In this document: piece by piece, positions 43,709 through 55,038 of the stretch | Layout of the letters: each line of letters opens with the position of its first letter | How positions within the stretch are numbered: position 1 is the stretch's first letter | Assembly: GCA_014529385.2 (NCBI GenBank) | Contig: CM043963.1 | Coordinates: forward strand, 93,777,912 to 93,841,911 | Origin: Adiantum capillus-veneris | Lineage: Eukaryota > Streptophyta > Polypodiopsida > Polypodiales > Pteridaceae | Length of the DNA stretch: 64,000 bases | Reading direction: 5' to 3' | Position numbers and translations under genes: made by a program | Notes under the pieces: model-generated | Database searches by the model: none | What the model was told of the DNA's origin: nothing | What the model saw: the letters and a program-made list of their open reading frames with translations, nothing else

Positions 43709-44082
43709 TGTTAGAATTTAGAGCTACCGGTAAGTCGTCAGTTCAGTAAGTGAAACTTGAATAGAGAGTGGAAACTGGACTGAAATAGTATACTGAAATG
43801 AGAAACAAACTGGCAAACTGGAAAAGTTTTTGTAATTTTAGATTCATAGTTCAAAAATAACAAGTACAAGGTGTAACAGATTGAAGCTTAATTGATTACA
43901 GCAGTAATGATTACAAGAGGAAGTTACAGGCAAAGAGATTGTAGCTCAAGGAATACTTGGAAGGCTAAAACCAAGAGAATTAAGAAGTAAGAAGCAAGAA
44001 GCCCGATTACAATGTAACGGCTCCTATTTATAGCCTTCTAGGAGACAGTTCTTGCTTGTTGGGACTGTCTTCGCCTTCTACA
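43709..44082 (-). repeat. 5' LTR of Gypsy-1
   Basis: Plus-strand ends TGTTAG and CGCCTTCTACA. Shares blocks with 25,451-25,673 as described there. Minus-strand TATA box CTATAAATAGGAG at about 44,023-44,035, about 50 bp into the LTR from its start. The next base to the right (44,083) belongs to the Copia-2 integrase. I could not recognise the primer site, and the bases flanking the two LTRs (ends TTCAAA and starts ATGAC) show no target duplication. Confidence 0.72.
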
Positions 44083-44800
44083 ATGACTTCTCAAGGAAAG
44101 TGTGGGTATATCCTCTCAAGAAGAAGGATGAATTTCTTTCAAAATTTCAAATTTTTGTGGTATTAGTGGAGAATCATTCTAGCAAGAAAGTCAATTGCTT
44201 AAGTTCGGACAATGATGGTGAGTATGTCACTAAAGCCTTTCAAAAATTTTGTGATTCCAAAGGCATCAAAAGAGAATTGATTGCTCCATGTAACCCTCCG
44301 CAAAATGGTGTTTCTGAGAGGATGGACGTAACCATACAAGAGAAGTTACGTAGCATGTTGTTTAATGTAGAGTTGCATAATGGATTTTGGGCTGAAGTGT
44401 TAGCAAAACTACTCTCCATCTTATTAATAGATCTCCTAACAAGGCTTTAAATGAGAAGGTACTTGAAGAGCTTTGGTTTGGGAAGCCATCTTCTTACAAG
44501 CATCTTAGAGTCTTTGGTTGTGAAGCGTATTGCCATGCTCCAAAGGAGTTTTGAAGCAAGTTGGCTCCTAAGTCAAAGAAATGCATATTTCTTGGCTATG
44601 GCAATCCTGGCGAGATGGGATTTTGGTTATGGAATCCTGAAGCTAAAAAGATAGTTTGCAGCAATGACGTATACCTTAATGAAGAAAAGATGCATAAGAA
44701 GCCTGTGCATACAGTGGAGGTCAGGAGAGTTATCTTCCAAGAAGATGGAGTTGTCCACAATAGGGCTGAAGTGCCTAATGTCAGACAACAAGGATAAACT
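44083..44800 (+). pseudogene. Copia-2 integrase core, downstream part
   Basis: Begins DFSRKVWVYPLKKKDEFLSK. It contains the second Asp in CLSSDNDGEYVTKAFQKF (usual SDNGGEY) and the region of the catalytic Glu in PPQNGVSERMDVTIQEK. It continues to the C-terminal ELWFGKPSSYKHLRVFGCEA and KSKKCIFLGYGNPGEMGFWL. Frameshifts occur at about 44,400 and a stop at about 44,552. It picks up about 13 residues after the place where the upstream half (ending at 17,814) breaks off, and both halves are of the same TNT1-like type. Confidence 0.88.
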
Positions 44801-45840
44801 CCTCTTGTAGTACAAGATGTTGTTGAGGGACAACTAGCTCAAGTAGTTATTAGAAGGTCTACAAGAGTTAAAAGGCCTCGTGATAGATTTAATCCCTCAA
44901 TGGACTACATTATATTGACATATTATAAAGAGCATTCTTGCTATAAGGAAGCCGACAATGGATGACAAGGCAAAGTGGGAGAAATCTATGCAATCAGAAA
45001 TGGACTCATTGCATAAGAATCAGACTTGGAAGTTGGTTCGGTTGCCTTAAGGTAAAAAGACATTACCATGTAAGTGGGTATGTAAGCAAAAAATTACACC
45101 TCATGATAATAAACCCAAATACAAGGCATAACTTGTTGCTAAATGATTTAAGCAGCAGCGGTGAATGACTTTGATGAGATCTTTTCATCGGTTGTCAAGA
45201 TTACCACTTTGCGGTGTGTACTTGTGTTATTGCTAAAGAGGACATGGAACTTGACCATATGGATGTCAAGATGGCGTTCTTGCATGGTGATTTTCAAGAA
45301 GAAGTTTATATGCAGCAGCCAGAAGGTTTTGTTGAGAAGGGCAATGAAGACTTGGCGTGTCACTTAGAAAAGACTCTTTATGGTCTAAAAGAGTCATCAA
45401 GGGAGGGGTATCATAGATTCTACTCATTCATGCTCTCTCAAGGCTACAAATGTAGCGATATGGACCGTTGCCTCTACACTAAGTGAGTTAAAGATGGTAG
45501 TTTGCTGATTTTGGTCCTTTATGTGGATGATATGTTAATTTTTGAGAAATGTAGGGATGATATTTCAGCCTTGAAGTCAGAGTTACATGCAAAATTTGAA
45601 ATGAAAGACATGGGTGAAGCAAGCCATATCCTTGGCATGCACATTAGGCGAGATAGATGCAAGAAATTGGTCGATTTGTCTCAATCTGAGTACATTGCTA
45701 AAGTGCTCAAGCCTTTTAATATGGAGAGGGGGAAGGCATTCATTACCTCCATATGTGAAACTTTCTAAAAACGATTGTCTTAAGTCAAAAGAGGAAAAAG
45801 CGTAAATGGCACAAATGCCTTATGCATCTGCTACGTTGCA
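44801..45840 (+). pseudogene. Copia-2 reverse transcriptase, truncated
   Basis: A degraded linker (RRSTRVKRPRDRFNPSMDYI) and RT start with many stops (44,950-45,150), then a well-kept core: DHMDVKMAFLHGDFQEEVYM, QQPEGFVEKGNEDLACHLEK, the catalytic LYVDDMLIF at about 45,515-45,545, and FEMKDMGEASHILGMHIRRD. It ends at about 45,840 in MAQMPYASA; RNase H, polypurine tract and 3' LTR are missing. Confidence 0.9.
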
Positions 45841-47264
45841 TTTATATGCCCGTACCAAAAAAAATATGCATATAAAACATCATTATACACCAAGATCACC
45901 AAATAACTGTATTTTTTTCCTTTCGATCGAAAGATAATTTGATTGAAATATCTTTCAATCAAAAAATCTACTTATATAACGGTCGTCGCCGGTTTTGGTT
46001 GAAACCAGCAACTTCACTTGAGAGTGCAACAGACAGCTAGAGTTTATGAGGTATACTTTTAAAGTTGTTTACATTTATTCTAACTTGTTTTTGTGTGTTG
46101 TGCCAGACTTGTGTGGTGCAGTAGTTTTTCTCTCACCACAGAGTTGGCTTATAGGTTATAGGCCACTTCGTGGTGTGTAGCCATCCGTCTAGACCTGAGT
46201 AGAAACTAGTCGCTTTTCTTGTGCTATGCAACCACTTGTCTCACTGTAGTATATCTCTCATCACAGGGTTGAGTTAGAATTTAGTGGTTGACTCATGGAG
46301 TGCAGTAGGCATGATGCTACACCTTTCACTTCAAAGTGACCTATAGGTTTCTCAATTTTAGATCAGCTCAAATCATCGTTTGTATCACGTAGAAACGCAA
46401 GAGTTTTGCTCTTCAAACAGAGAGTGGAGAGATGCATAGTTTATGCCCTCTTCATCTTTGTGTCATGCATTGTTTACTCGTGTGCTTTGAGCTCCAAAGA
46501 AACGTCATTGCTCATCACTAGATGACTTGGTGTTGTCTTGGATGTACATATATACGATATTTGGCTTGCATCTAAGATTGTTAAGTTGTCCGCTAATGTT
46601 TTTGTTGTGAGTTCCATACAGTTCATCAGGGATTAGATTAAGTTACATCATTGTTCTTACTACATAGAAATATGAGGGATACGTTTGTCTACCTAAGAGT
46701 GAATAGATACATACATATGCCCTCTTCATCTTAGCATGCCACGCCTTGCCCTTGTACTTACTGATCCGTAGATACGCCACTCATCAGCAGATGACTTGGT
46801 GTTTTCTTGGATGTAAATATGTACAATGTTTTACCACAATTTGAAATTGTTAAACTGTCCGCTGATGGTTGTGTTGTGTGTTCCACATAGTTCATCAGGG
46901 ATTAGATTGATTAAACCATCAATCAACATTACAAGAACGTCCAGGACTTGTGCTAAGCGTACCTCACACAAGCTGGGTTGTTCACATGTACGCTCTAATC
47001 ATTTACGTGTATTATGTAACACACATAACAGGGTCCAGTTCTTGTGATGATCTTCCCTCACACTCCTGGCCTATTCACCTCTCTCTGTCTCTCTCTCTCT
47101 TTGTGTGTTCTCCTCTCTATTGTACAATGTATGGATTGCGATCATAATATATCGTTGTTGCTATGAATTATGTCAATTGTGTATCGATTGGGATCATGAC
47201 ACGATTTTGATAGTTTCCCCTCTCCTCTGACAATGTTTATGTTTTAAAATTATATCTTGCAGTT
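45841..47264. other. Non-coding stretch with a duplicated block
   Basis: No gene. A small inverted repeat (TTTGATTGAAATATCTTTCAATCAAA) occurs around 45,939-45,965. Two similar ~220-bp blocks follow at 46,420-46,640 and 46,695-46,912. Confidence 0.5.
46420..46912. repeat. Two-unit tandem repeat, about 272-bp period
   Basis: Shared blocks in order: ATGCCCTCTTCATCTT, GATGACTTGGTGTT.TCTTGG, AAATTGTTAA-like, CTGTCCGCT.ATG and AGTTCATCAGGGATTAGATT. They occur at 46,440-46,640 and 46,717-46,912 with roughly one fifth of positions changed. Confidence 0.75.
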
Positions 47265-48410
47265 ATGGCGGATACTAAGCTAGCAAAATATCAACAAAGA
47301 TTAGCCATCAATGTGATAGTACATCACTTTCATCACATGTGAGAGCGTGAGCTTCGTTGTTGCCTAAACCCCTCTGCTCTGAAACATTATTTTCAGTTCA
47401 CAGAGGCTTTAGCGAAGTTTGTATTTAATCAAACTTCAGCTCGCATTTGCGCCCGCTGCTTTTGACATATATCATGTTCATTATTGAACATGGTCAAGAA
47501 ATTTATTGGACAAATCGCAAAGATTTTTTAGGATCTAAAAAATCTTGAAATCATTACTTTTCCAGGCATAGCTACTCGCATACAACTTGTGCAACAATTG
47601 TATACTAAGTTCAAGAGCGGAAACCCGAAACGAGCAGCAAAGCACACAAGAGTGGAAGCTAGCTCTTTCGATGCCATTGAAGAGCCAAGAGCGACCGGTT
47701 AGAATAGAGTCTCCTACTAGTGCCACTCGCACTCTCAATTAGTCTCAGCTCCCCCTTGTATTACATCTTTTACCAAAAACTGCAATCTTCAACATATAGG
47801 CTCCATAGCTAGGAGAAGGGAGATGGGCACACGTGAAGCGTGTAGGTGTCACACATCTTGCATTTAAAGAGCCATTGTATGCGACGAAGATCTTCAAAGT
47901 GCAATTGCATGGACCCACAGTGGATCATCAAGTTAAAGACGAAGCCACAGTTTTGGACATCGCTTAGCGCAGCATTATTTATCCACTTGCCATGGTCTGC
48001 CACATAGAGCGTCCAATGCTCATTTCACGTTTTTGGAATGGCGGCCTCCATGTAAAGCAGTGGATAAAAGAGTGCACTGCAAATGGTAGTCAACCTGCCA
48101 TTCACGATTATGTGACCACTAAAGGAACAATAGAGCTATTCCAAAATAAAATTTTTCAGATAATAAACTCTCTTCTTTAGACCTTAAAGTATCTACATGC
48201 GCACGACTACCTCCACAATGATCAGCACTCCCACAACATGATGCTTCATTTTGGACAGAAGGGGGTCTATGCAGGCATTGTGGATTGGAGGTCATCTACA
48301 AAGACCAAACAACGACATGCTTTCCTCCTCTCTGCAACTTGCAAATTGAAACTAGAAAGCGGACGAAGAGACATTTTTAATGGGTTGCCCAGAATGCATA
48401 TCTACTAATC
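47265..48410 (+). pseudogene. Protein-kinase-like pseudogene
   Basis: An ATG at 47,265 preceded by TTGCAGTT (acceptor-like) opens MADTKLAKYQQRLAINVIVH with no known domain; stops interrupt it (TGA, TGA, TAG). From about 47,830, in another frame, a kinase-like series appears: LYATKIF (ATP-binding Lys), DEATVLD (helix C Glu), PLAMVCHIERPMLISRFW, YLHAHDYLHNDQHSHNMM (catalytic loop HND..H..N at 48,214-48,237) and YAGIVDWRSSTKTKQRH (DWR in place of DFG/DWG). Two TAG codons (47,965 and 48,178) sit in the same frame without frameshifts, both at places where Gln (CAG) would fit. Kinases phosphorylate proteins; this copy cannot be made whole. It may be a captured or duplicated host gene fragment. Confidence 0.6.
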
Positions 48411-48696
48411 CCCCTCCCTGGAATTCAGCCATGGATATCTACTCCATGTGTCATACTTGTAAATGACTCTTGAAGTGCATGTCAATGTCACAAGAGAAAA
48501 AGAAAAGGGATTTTTTAAGCAATGTACTTACTCACCTTGAGAGTGGCAAGTGAAACAATCCCTCAACCCAACCTAGCACTTTTGATCTTTCTCTCTGTTT
48601 AAATGGTGTCTATAGAGTGGGCTATGACATTGTAATGATTTTTGTTCTACGACTTGCTAATGATCAAAGTGATGAGTTGATTATTGTCTTCTTTAG
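48411..48696. other. Non-coding flank
   Basis: Nothing recognised between the kinase-like pseudogene and the long LTR. Could be its 3' end. Confidence 0.4.
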
Positions 48697-49900
48697 TGTA
48701 AGATCCCCAATTTTTGGGTCTCTTTTAAAATTTAGAAAAATAGTTTTCAAAATTTTGCCAAATTTTGACTAAAGATGTTTGATTGACAATATTGGGTGTT
48801 AAAGTAAAAAGCAAGGCCGTTTTCATGTTCCAGAAGTTTAGACAGACATTTGGTTCAGTTTTAGAAAAATCCGTTATTTTTAGGATTTTCATGCTTTTTT
48901 ATGCTTTTAGGTGTTTTTTTGCAAAAAGCAAGGTCGGATTCTTGATCTACATGTTTCAAGGAAGCTATAGTCCAATTTTGTAAAAATCTGCTTTTTTGAG
49001 TGCTTTTTACACTACTTTTAGCTTTTCATGATTTTTAGTGTTTTTTAGTGAAAAGTGAGTCCGCTTTCTCATTCCAATGGATGAGGGAAACCCGTGGTTC
49101 AATTTTAGAATATAATTTTTTTAACGCTAGTTTTAGCTTTTCGTGCTTTTTGGCGTTTTTGAGTAGTAATGTGCTTTTTATGATGACCTAAACATAGAAC
49201 GATTAATTTTAATCTCCCTCGGATTTAAAAATGATCACCCGGAGAAGAAACGGGACCAAACAAGATTTTTACGGGAATTATTTTTATAAAAAGCGGTACC
49301 ATAAATACGCCAAGGTAGTACGAGGAAGTCATAATTATGTTGGGATATTACGGTATGGCATAGTGTAGCTACGGTTTTCATTAGTTGGTCGGATATTGTT
49401 CAATTGGTCAATTTTACTGTAAAAATGGAATGGTAAGTGGGAAAGTTAACCACCAAAAGAAAAGGCATGTTTTTAGCAAAGTTACCAAAAGCTTTCAGCT
49501 ATTCCTGGCTCAAAAACTAGCGCTAGTTTTCTGCTTGGGACTCACTCTAGTCAGCTGCAGAGCCTATAAATTCAACTGCAAGCCTGAGTTTCAGTGTCGT
49601 CTGTTGCGTCTACTACCGCAAGGCTATACATATCTATTATACACAGTGGTGCAAGCTCTTCATCACCATCTCCATAAGCTCTTCTCTTGAGAAGAAGAAG
49701 AAGAAGAAGAAGAAGGATACTCTCTCTCTACTTGCTTACTATCTCCTCTCTCGTTTCATAGTGTACGCGCTCTTCGGAAGCTTTCGTGGCGGATACCTCT
49801 ACGTAGATCTCATCATCGCTTGCTTGCGGTAGAGAAATAAGCCTTCCGATAGGCCCTAATCGATTCTAAAGCACGGTGAGAAGCTCTAAACTCCATAGCC

Positions 49901-49904
<4 letters not shown>

Positions 49905-49970
<66 letters not shown>
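49905..49970. repeat. (TC)n microsatellite
   Basis: 33 uninterrupted TC units downstream of the TATA-like site in the long LTR. Confidence 0.95.
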
Positions 49971-49973
<3 letters not shown>

Positions 49974-52336
49974 ATGTCGTTTTTTTTTAGTAGTCACCCT
50001 CTCGGTGATTGTTTTTTTGTATACGAGTGCATGTATGGATTAACCGAGTACGTATGAAGTTTCCCCATGATTATTCATCATGTTTAAGATGCTGATTTAT
50101 GCACGTGATGCGTTTATGATCACGTGCATGCATAAAAAGCTCTTTACATTTCACGTCATAGAGACGGTAGGAACACTATTTTGGTCATAAATCACAAACC
50201 ATTATGAATCATCCCGAACCCTTTATACCAGAGATAAAACACATTATTTATAATATTTTCTCTCTTTGGTGTCATATGAAAAGCACGCACGAGCTAAGAG
50301 ATATGGTCAAAAAACAGCTTGTTGCCCATTACACAACCAAATTTTTTGACTCCAGGCTCCTTGGAAAACCACTATATAGATTCACCGAATGGGAAAACCT
50401 ACTTAACCAATTGAAAATCTTGATGAAACTTGATGATAAATGAATTTAGGTCTCCGTTATCACATCGGGAATGCGAGTTATTAATTGTTGCATAACCGGT
50501 TTTACCTACACATGTAGGGACACTACTAGGGAGGGGATACCATATGACGTTGTGAGTTAATCGAGCAGTTTATGTATGATTTATAGGTTGTTTTGGTGAG
50601 TTGATTTCAACTATGATATGGCCATAAACTTATGTGAAACTATATGGTTAGACATCCCGAACCGCATAGGCAGATATAATTAAAGTGGCTTTCTTTTGGG
50701 GTTACCATTTGTTGTGTGAGTACCATATGGGTGAAATGATGTGATAGAGTGTTAATTCTATATTATGGTGTTGATCTTGATGCATTATTTTGAGGTCAAA
50801 TACTTTCAATTTGTGTGTTATGCATGCTCCCAAAAATGCCAAGAAATTGTTTTTTGCATATGTGTGAAGTTATGGTTTATGGTTGACCTAAAGGTCGAAG
50901 CAGTTTTGCATCATATTTATGGTGATGGAATGTTATCATATGATGTATGGGAACTCATGGATTGATGTGGATGCCTCATATGCATGGTTATGAATGCTTT
51001 CCACCTTTCTAGGACAAAACTAGCTCTATGTGCTAGGGAGGTGAAGTGAAGACGTGATGCATCAACTTTGCATGGTTGGATGTTCTAGAAATTAGATTTT
51101 TATTTCATGATTAGTTGTTGATCGGACTCTTTTTATGCATGAAGGAATCACGTCTTAAGAGTCATATGTATATGAAGTCCGATTGACTGCAAAGGATATG
51201 TCGAACTCCAAGTGTGGGAGTTGGTTCAGTGTGGTTATGATTTATGGTTAAGGGTTGAGATTCCCTCATGAATTATGGTTGTGATTTTATGGTGGAAGCT
51301 GGTGTGGCTCATGGTTTTTTTTTTCTAGATATAGTTATGCTACCGAAATGTTGCCAAACATTTTACAGCCATGTTATATTCTAAAGTGGTTATGCAGGAT
51401 TGGTCGTGCCTTACCCAAGTTGGGTGGAGTGCTCACCCGTGTGATGTGATTGGATTATGGTTTATGGTTTTGAGAATGGATCATGAAGTGATCTAAATGG
51501 TTTATGGTAGATGTGTAAGGGTAGAGACCCTGTACAGTCTAACTACTTGGAAAATATTGTTTGTGCATATGGAAAGTGCTATTGTGATTGCACTCAAATG
51601 TTATGTTTCTCATGATAGCATAGCTACAAAACTAGGATCACTTACATCACTTAGCCTTAGACTAAAGGTTCATTTGACCTGTGGCTTTGTTGGATTGGGG
51701 ATGTTGCCTAGGTCTTCTTCTTTTTGTTAGGCTTATCTACACGATTAGTGCGTTGGGGGTTGAATGACCTACACGGCTAACGCGTCGGGGATTTTTTTTT
51801 GGTTTTGCCTAGACACCTGGTGTTGGGTATCTAAGAGGCATGGAGCCTAAAGTGGTATGGTTGGTGTTGATACCCTACCACCTACTACTACTTGGGATCC
51901 TTTCAGAGCTCGGGTTCATGGAGGGAGGCAAAGTGGTCGCAGCCTATATCTGCCTCAGGTAGGTTGGAGGTGTTCTGGCTCGCTCCCGGTGAAGTGAAAT
52001 TCTCTCTATCAATGGTATGTTTTATTTAAAGTAAGCGGTTCCCTACGCTTTTTCCTATAGCCCACCTTTTCGATGTTTTAAATCCTATGCCAAGACTAGG
52101 GAGCGAGGGGCACAAAGTGTCAAGCAGGAGAATGTGGATGGGTGGACCGGTTGATCCCTACACATGGTCCGGTGCTCTGCTAGTTATTTTTTCATAAACT
52201 TTTTGATGTTATGGTATACCCAGATTTTGTCATTGCATTAATACACGGTTTCATGTTTCATTTAGACGGGGCATTTAAAGATTCTTTATTGTCATTTTCT
52301 CATGTCTCTGTGCACTCTATTTCATCCTCCACCATA

Positions 52337-52340
<4 letters not shown>

Positions 52341-52392
<52 letters not shown>
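52341..52392. repeat. (CT)n microsatellite
   Basis: About 26 CT units with one TT interruption near 52,381. Confidence 0.93.
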
Positions 52393-52393
<1 letters not shown>

Positions 52394-52657
52394 CCCGCAA
52401 CGCAGTGTACACATATATTCACCCTCCACAATGTTATATTTTTTCTTGAGTACGCTTTCATTCATAACACCCATTCAGGGGTAGCACTAGTCGCTAGGTA
52501 CCTCTGGATGCAGTCCGGCTTATGGCCTAAACTCCATGCTTGGTTTGTTGTTGAGAACTCCTCCCCTATGCAAATGCTTCCGCAACTCTGATGTATATTG
52601 AAAAAGATGTAAATTGTATATTTGTGCATAGACCCCCGGGGAGGGGTTTCTCTCACC

Positions 52658-52670
52658 TAGTATCAGAGCC
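52658..52670 (+). promoter_or_regulatory. iMet-type primer-binding site
   Basis: TAGTATCAGAGCC matches the tRNA-iMet complementary TGGTATCAGAGC with one change, three bases after the LTR end. The element's interior is cut off by Gypsy-2 about 140 bp later. Confidence 0.6.
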
Positions 52671-53017
52671 AATTCTTAAGGTTATGGGAGATAGCCTAAA
52701 GCCTGATATTAGTCGGGTTAGTTATGCATCGTGTACGCATTCATGCATGCTATTTGAGAAAATATATTGTATTCATGATGCATCTATAAATGACATTGGT
52801 TGATGGTTGTTGAGCCAGCAAAGGATCACACCCACATTTTTGCTCACACCCATCATTTTGTAACCATTGATTGTAATAAATGTCTTTCCGACATTTATTT
52901 TGATTTGAGCCATTCATTAAGTAACTGGACTCAATTGAGTTTCCAGCTTGTAATCCCGAAGTAATTTCACCTGATGATGTAAATAATTAGAGATGTTCTC
53001 ACCTCCAAGGCTGAGGT

Positions 53018-53025
53018 ATATAAGC
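53018..53025 (+). promoter_or_regulatory. TATA box in the Gypsy-2 LTR
   Basis: TATATAAG, about 210 bp into the LTR; no other TATA-like site stands out nearby. Confidence 0.6.
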
Positions 53026-53093
53026 CAAAGTTTTGTAACCTAAAGGAGATTCAATTATTAATCAAAGTGAGTTTTTGAGCGCCGTGACTGTGT

Positions 53094-53095
<2 letters not shown>

Positions 53096-53142
<47 letters not shown>
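53096..53142. repeat. (GA)n microsatellite
   Basis: About 23 uninterrupted GA units inside the Gypsy-2 LTR. Confidence 0.95.
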
Positions 53143-53145
<3 letters not shown>

Positions 53146-53772
53146 CTTATCTTCTTGCTACGCGAGCTACGGGGCCGCCATTGGAGAAGCGACACCGCCA
53201 TTGTGTTAGCAGTGGTGAGAGCTACGCACAGATACCAAGAGTGCGCGCTATCGGCTTCTACGTGTGGTAAGTTCCTACGAGCTTCGGTGTGAGTTTTCTT
53301 CCAACTCGTGTGTCGGAATAGAGCATGCAACATATCAATAGAACCACAACGAGTAGAGCTACACATTAGTACCATCGGGGTCAAGTTTCGGTCACCTGTA
53401 TTTTTTGGCCTGTCTTCATACGCGTTTGCCGCACGGAGTGGTTATAGGTTGATTTTGCAGTTCAAGTCTTTAGGGTGCTGTTCTTACCTAGTGTATAGAC
53501 TTCCCCTTGAGTTTGAGATCGATTCGATGATTCTAGATCCTGTTTCGTATAGCATTCGTTCGTAGTACGGATTTCAGTCACTTGCGTGTTTTAGAACTTA
53601 GACTTGATTTCCTTAGTAGTGATTGTCATTAGAAGGTCGAGTAGGTGATTTGACACCCACCTAGTTGTTTCCATGCGCCTGCGGGTCAAGCTCCGTCCTC
53701 GTCTGACAAATTCTGTTGTTGGTTGAGTTCTCGCTATTTAGCTTCCGCTAGCGGCGTAACCGCCATAACATT

Positions 53773-53790
53773 TGGCGCCGTTGCCGGGGA
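53773..53790 (+). promoter_or_regulatory. tRNA-Asp primer-binding site of Gypsy-2
   Basis: TGGCGCCGTTGCCGGGGA is complementary to the 3' end of plant tRNA-Asp (...CCCCGGCAACGGCGCCA) and is the usual primer site of Athila/Tat-type gypsy elements. Confidence 0.93.
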
Positions 53791-54310
53791 CGAGAGCCCT
53801 AAGTAGGTGACCTTAGACTAATCCTACGAGGTGAGTCGTATAAACTACTTTGTATACTTTAGTTAGAAAAGATCTAGGAGTGGTGGACTCCGAAGATCTC
53901 GAGAGATACTAGGAAGTGGGGTATTCCTGGGTCTTCCGTGTTGACAGTATTTTTAGTTTAGCTTAGATTAGATTGTTTTTTATGGTGTTTAAGTGGTTGT
54001 TGACATAAAAAGCATTTGCTACTCCTTGTGTGGTAGTAAATCTCTTTATATTTTCAATTGCAAAAAATCCATTTTATGATTAGAAGTAACTTAGGTAGGG
54101 CCTGATTTGATCCTGATCTAGAGCTATCAATTGGTGTTCTATTTGCTTGATGTGTTTGATTGCATGTTAGATCACTGAAAAAGTCGCTTTGGTAGTGAAA
54201 TATGCAATAAACAAAGTTCAGAAAAATTTTCTGTGTAACTGATTGTTGCTGAGCACTTAAAAGAGCTATTGGAAGAGTTCTGTGCTGAAAAACTGGAAAT
54301 CTGCAACTTT

Positions 54311-54334
54311 AGACATCATACGCGTATGATGTCT
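54311..54334. repeat. ACGCGT palindrome, copy 1
   Basis: A 24-bp perfect palindrome: AGACATCATACG and its exact reverse complement. Centre at 54,322.5. Confidence 0.97.
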
Positions 54335-54595
54335 AGATGACCAAATAGAGACCAAAAAAAAAATTTTGACTTTACCAGAGTGTTCAGAAGGGGGGTTATA
54401 CCCTAATTTCAACTTAAAACAAGAGCATTAACACTCAAAGAAACCCAAAAAGACAAGTCGGAGTCCAAGAAACGCAAAGAATAGGAAATTTTGGATTCAA
54501 ATCTTGTTTTTACATTCAAACCTGACAAAAACACTTGAAACTCAATTATAAACATTGGAGAAGGCTTAAAACCAAAAATAATCAAAATCTAGGAC

Positions 54596-54625
54596 AAAAG
54601 ACATAATACGCGTATAATGTCTTTT
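54596..54625. repeat. ACGCGT palindrome, copy 2
   Basis: Arms AAAAGACATAATACG and CGTATAATGTCTTTT, with one mismatched pair on each arm. Centre at 54,610.5, 288 bp after copy 1. Confidence 0.93.
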
Positions 54626-54720
54626 GGCACATCCACTGCTTATTTTTTATATCTGACCTGACAAGATTGTTACAGGCACTGTAGGAAGCATAAATATCAA
54701 GTTTGGACCCAAATTGATGA

Positions 54721-54750
54721 AAAAGACATCATACGCGTATAATGTCTTTG
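54721..54750. repeat. ACGCGT palindrome, copy 3
   Basis: Arms AAAAGACATCATACG and CGTATAATGTCTTTG; one internal C:A mismatch and the outermost pair. Centre at 54,735.5, 125 bp after copy 2. Confidence 0.95.
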
Positions 54751-55004
54751 ACCTAATTTTGGACATATTTTGATACTTTGCTAACACAGATCCATTGTAA
54801 TAGCTGTCTAGAGGTTATATTTCAAGTTTCATCCCATTTGGATCACAATTGACCCAAAAAAAAAAAAGTCAAAAGCGGAAAATTGCCAAGAAAAGCCTAA
54901 ATTAGCCATAACTTGCTCAAACAGAGTTCAAACTGAATTTTGTGAGTGAACAGAGCATAAGGGGGCTACTGAGAGTGAGCATAGCCAAAATAGTCTAAAT
55001 CTGT

Positions 55005-55038
55005 GAAAAAAGACATCATACGCGTATAATGTCTTTTT
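55005..55038. repeat. ACGCGT palindrome, copy 4
   Basis: Longest version, with A-rich and T-rich outer arms around GACATCATACG and CGTATAATGTC. Centre at 55,022.5, 287 bp after copy 3. Confidence 0.95.

Larger units (their letters stand above)
25451..44082 (-). mobile_element. Gypsy-1: pseudogenised Ty3/gypsy element, split by TIR-Y
   Basis: LTR-gag-[protease split]-RT-RNase H-integrase-PPT-LTR on the minus strand, with TIR-Y inserted in the protease. Without the insertion it is about 6.8 kb. Stops and frameshifts are spread through all coding parts, and the LTRs have diverged, so it is old. Confidence 0.8.
15306..45840 (+). mobile_element. Copia-2: Ty1/copia element split by a 26-kb nested insertion
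   Basis: Primer site, Gag, protease and half of integrase lie at 15.3-17.8 kb; the rest of integrase and RT lie at 44.08-45.84 kb on the same strand. The middle (17,815-44,082) is LTR-X plus Gypsy-1 with its own insertions. About 39 bp of the integrase are missing at the junction and the 3' end is deleted. That the halves belong to one element is inferred from strand, order, type and near-exact continuation. Confidence 0.68.
48697..52655 (+). repeat. Long LTR (~4 kb), chromovirus-like
   Basis: Begins TGTAAGATCCCCAATTTTTGG, close to the TGTAACACCCC starts of Tekay/Del-type gypsy LTRs. It ends TTTCTCTCA, three bases before an iMet-type primer site. Length (3,959 bp) fits that group, whose LTRs are typically several kb. 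Internal features: TATA-like CCTATAAATTC at about 49,562-49,572, a (GAA)n run at 49,690-49,715, (TC)n at 49,905-49,970 and (CT)n at 52,341-52,392. No second copy is in the window, so boundaries rest on ends and primer site only. Short frames inside (50,204-50,443 and others) show no domain. Confidence 0.5.
52808..53770 (+). repeat. 5' LTR of Gypsy-2
   Basis: Ends TGTTGAGCC and GCCATAACA, followed after TT by a perfect tRNA-Asp primer site. A TATA box TATATAAG at 53,018-53,025 puts transcription start near 53,050. A (GA)n run at 53,096-53,142 lies just downstream, in the predicted R region. Length 963 bp. The 3' LTR is outside the window, so the left end is inferred from TG and the change in sequence. 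Confidence 0.65.

Noticed and set aside
50204-50443. 79-codon plus-strand frame
   Set aside because: Reads like protein in places, but lies inside the putative long LTR, has no recognisable domain and no continuation.
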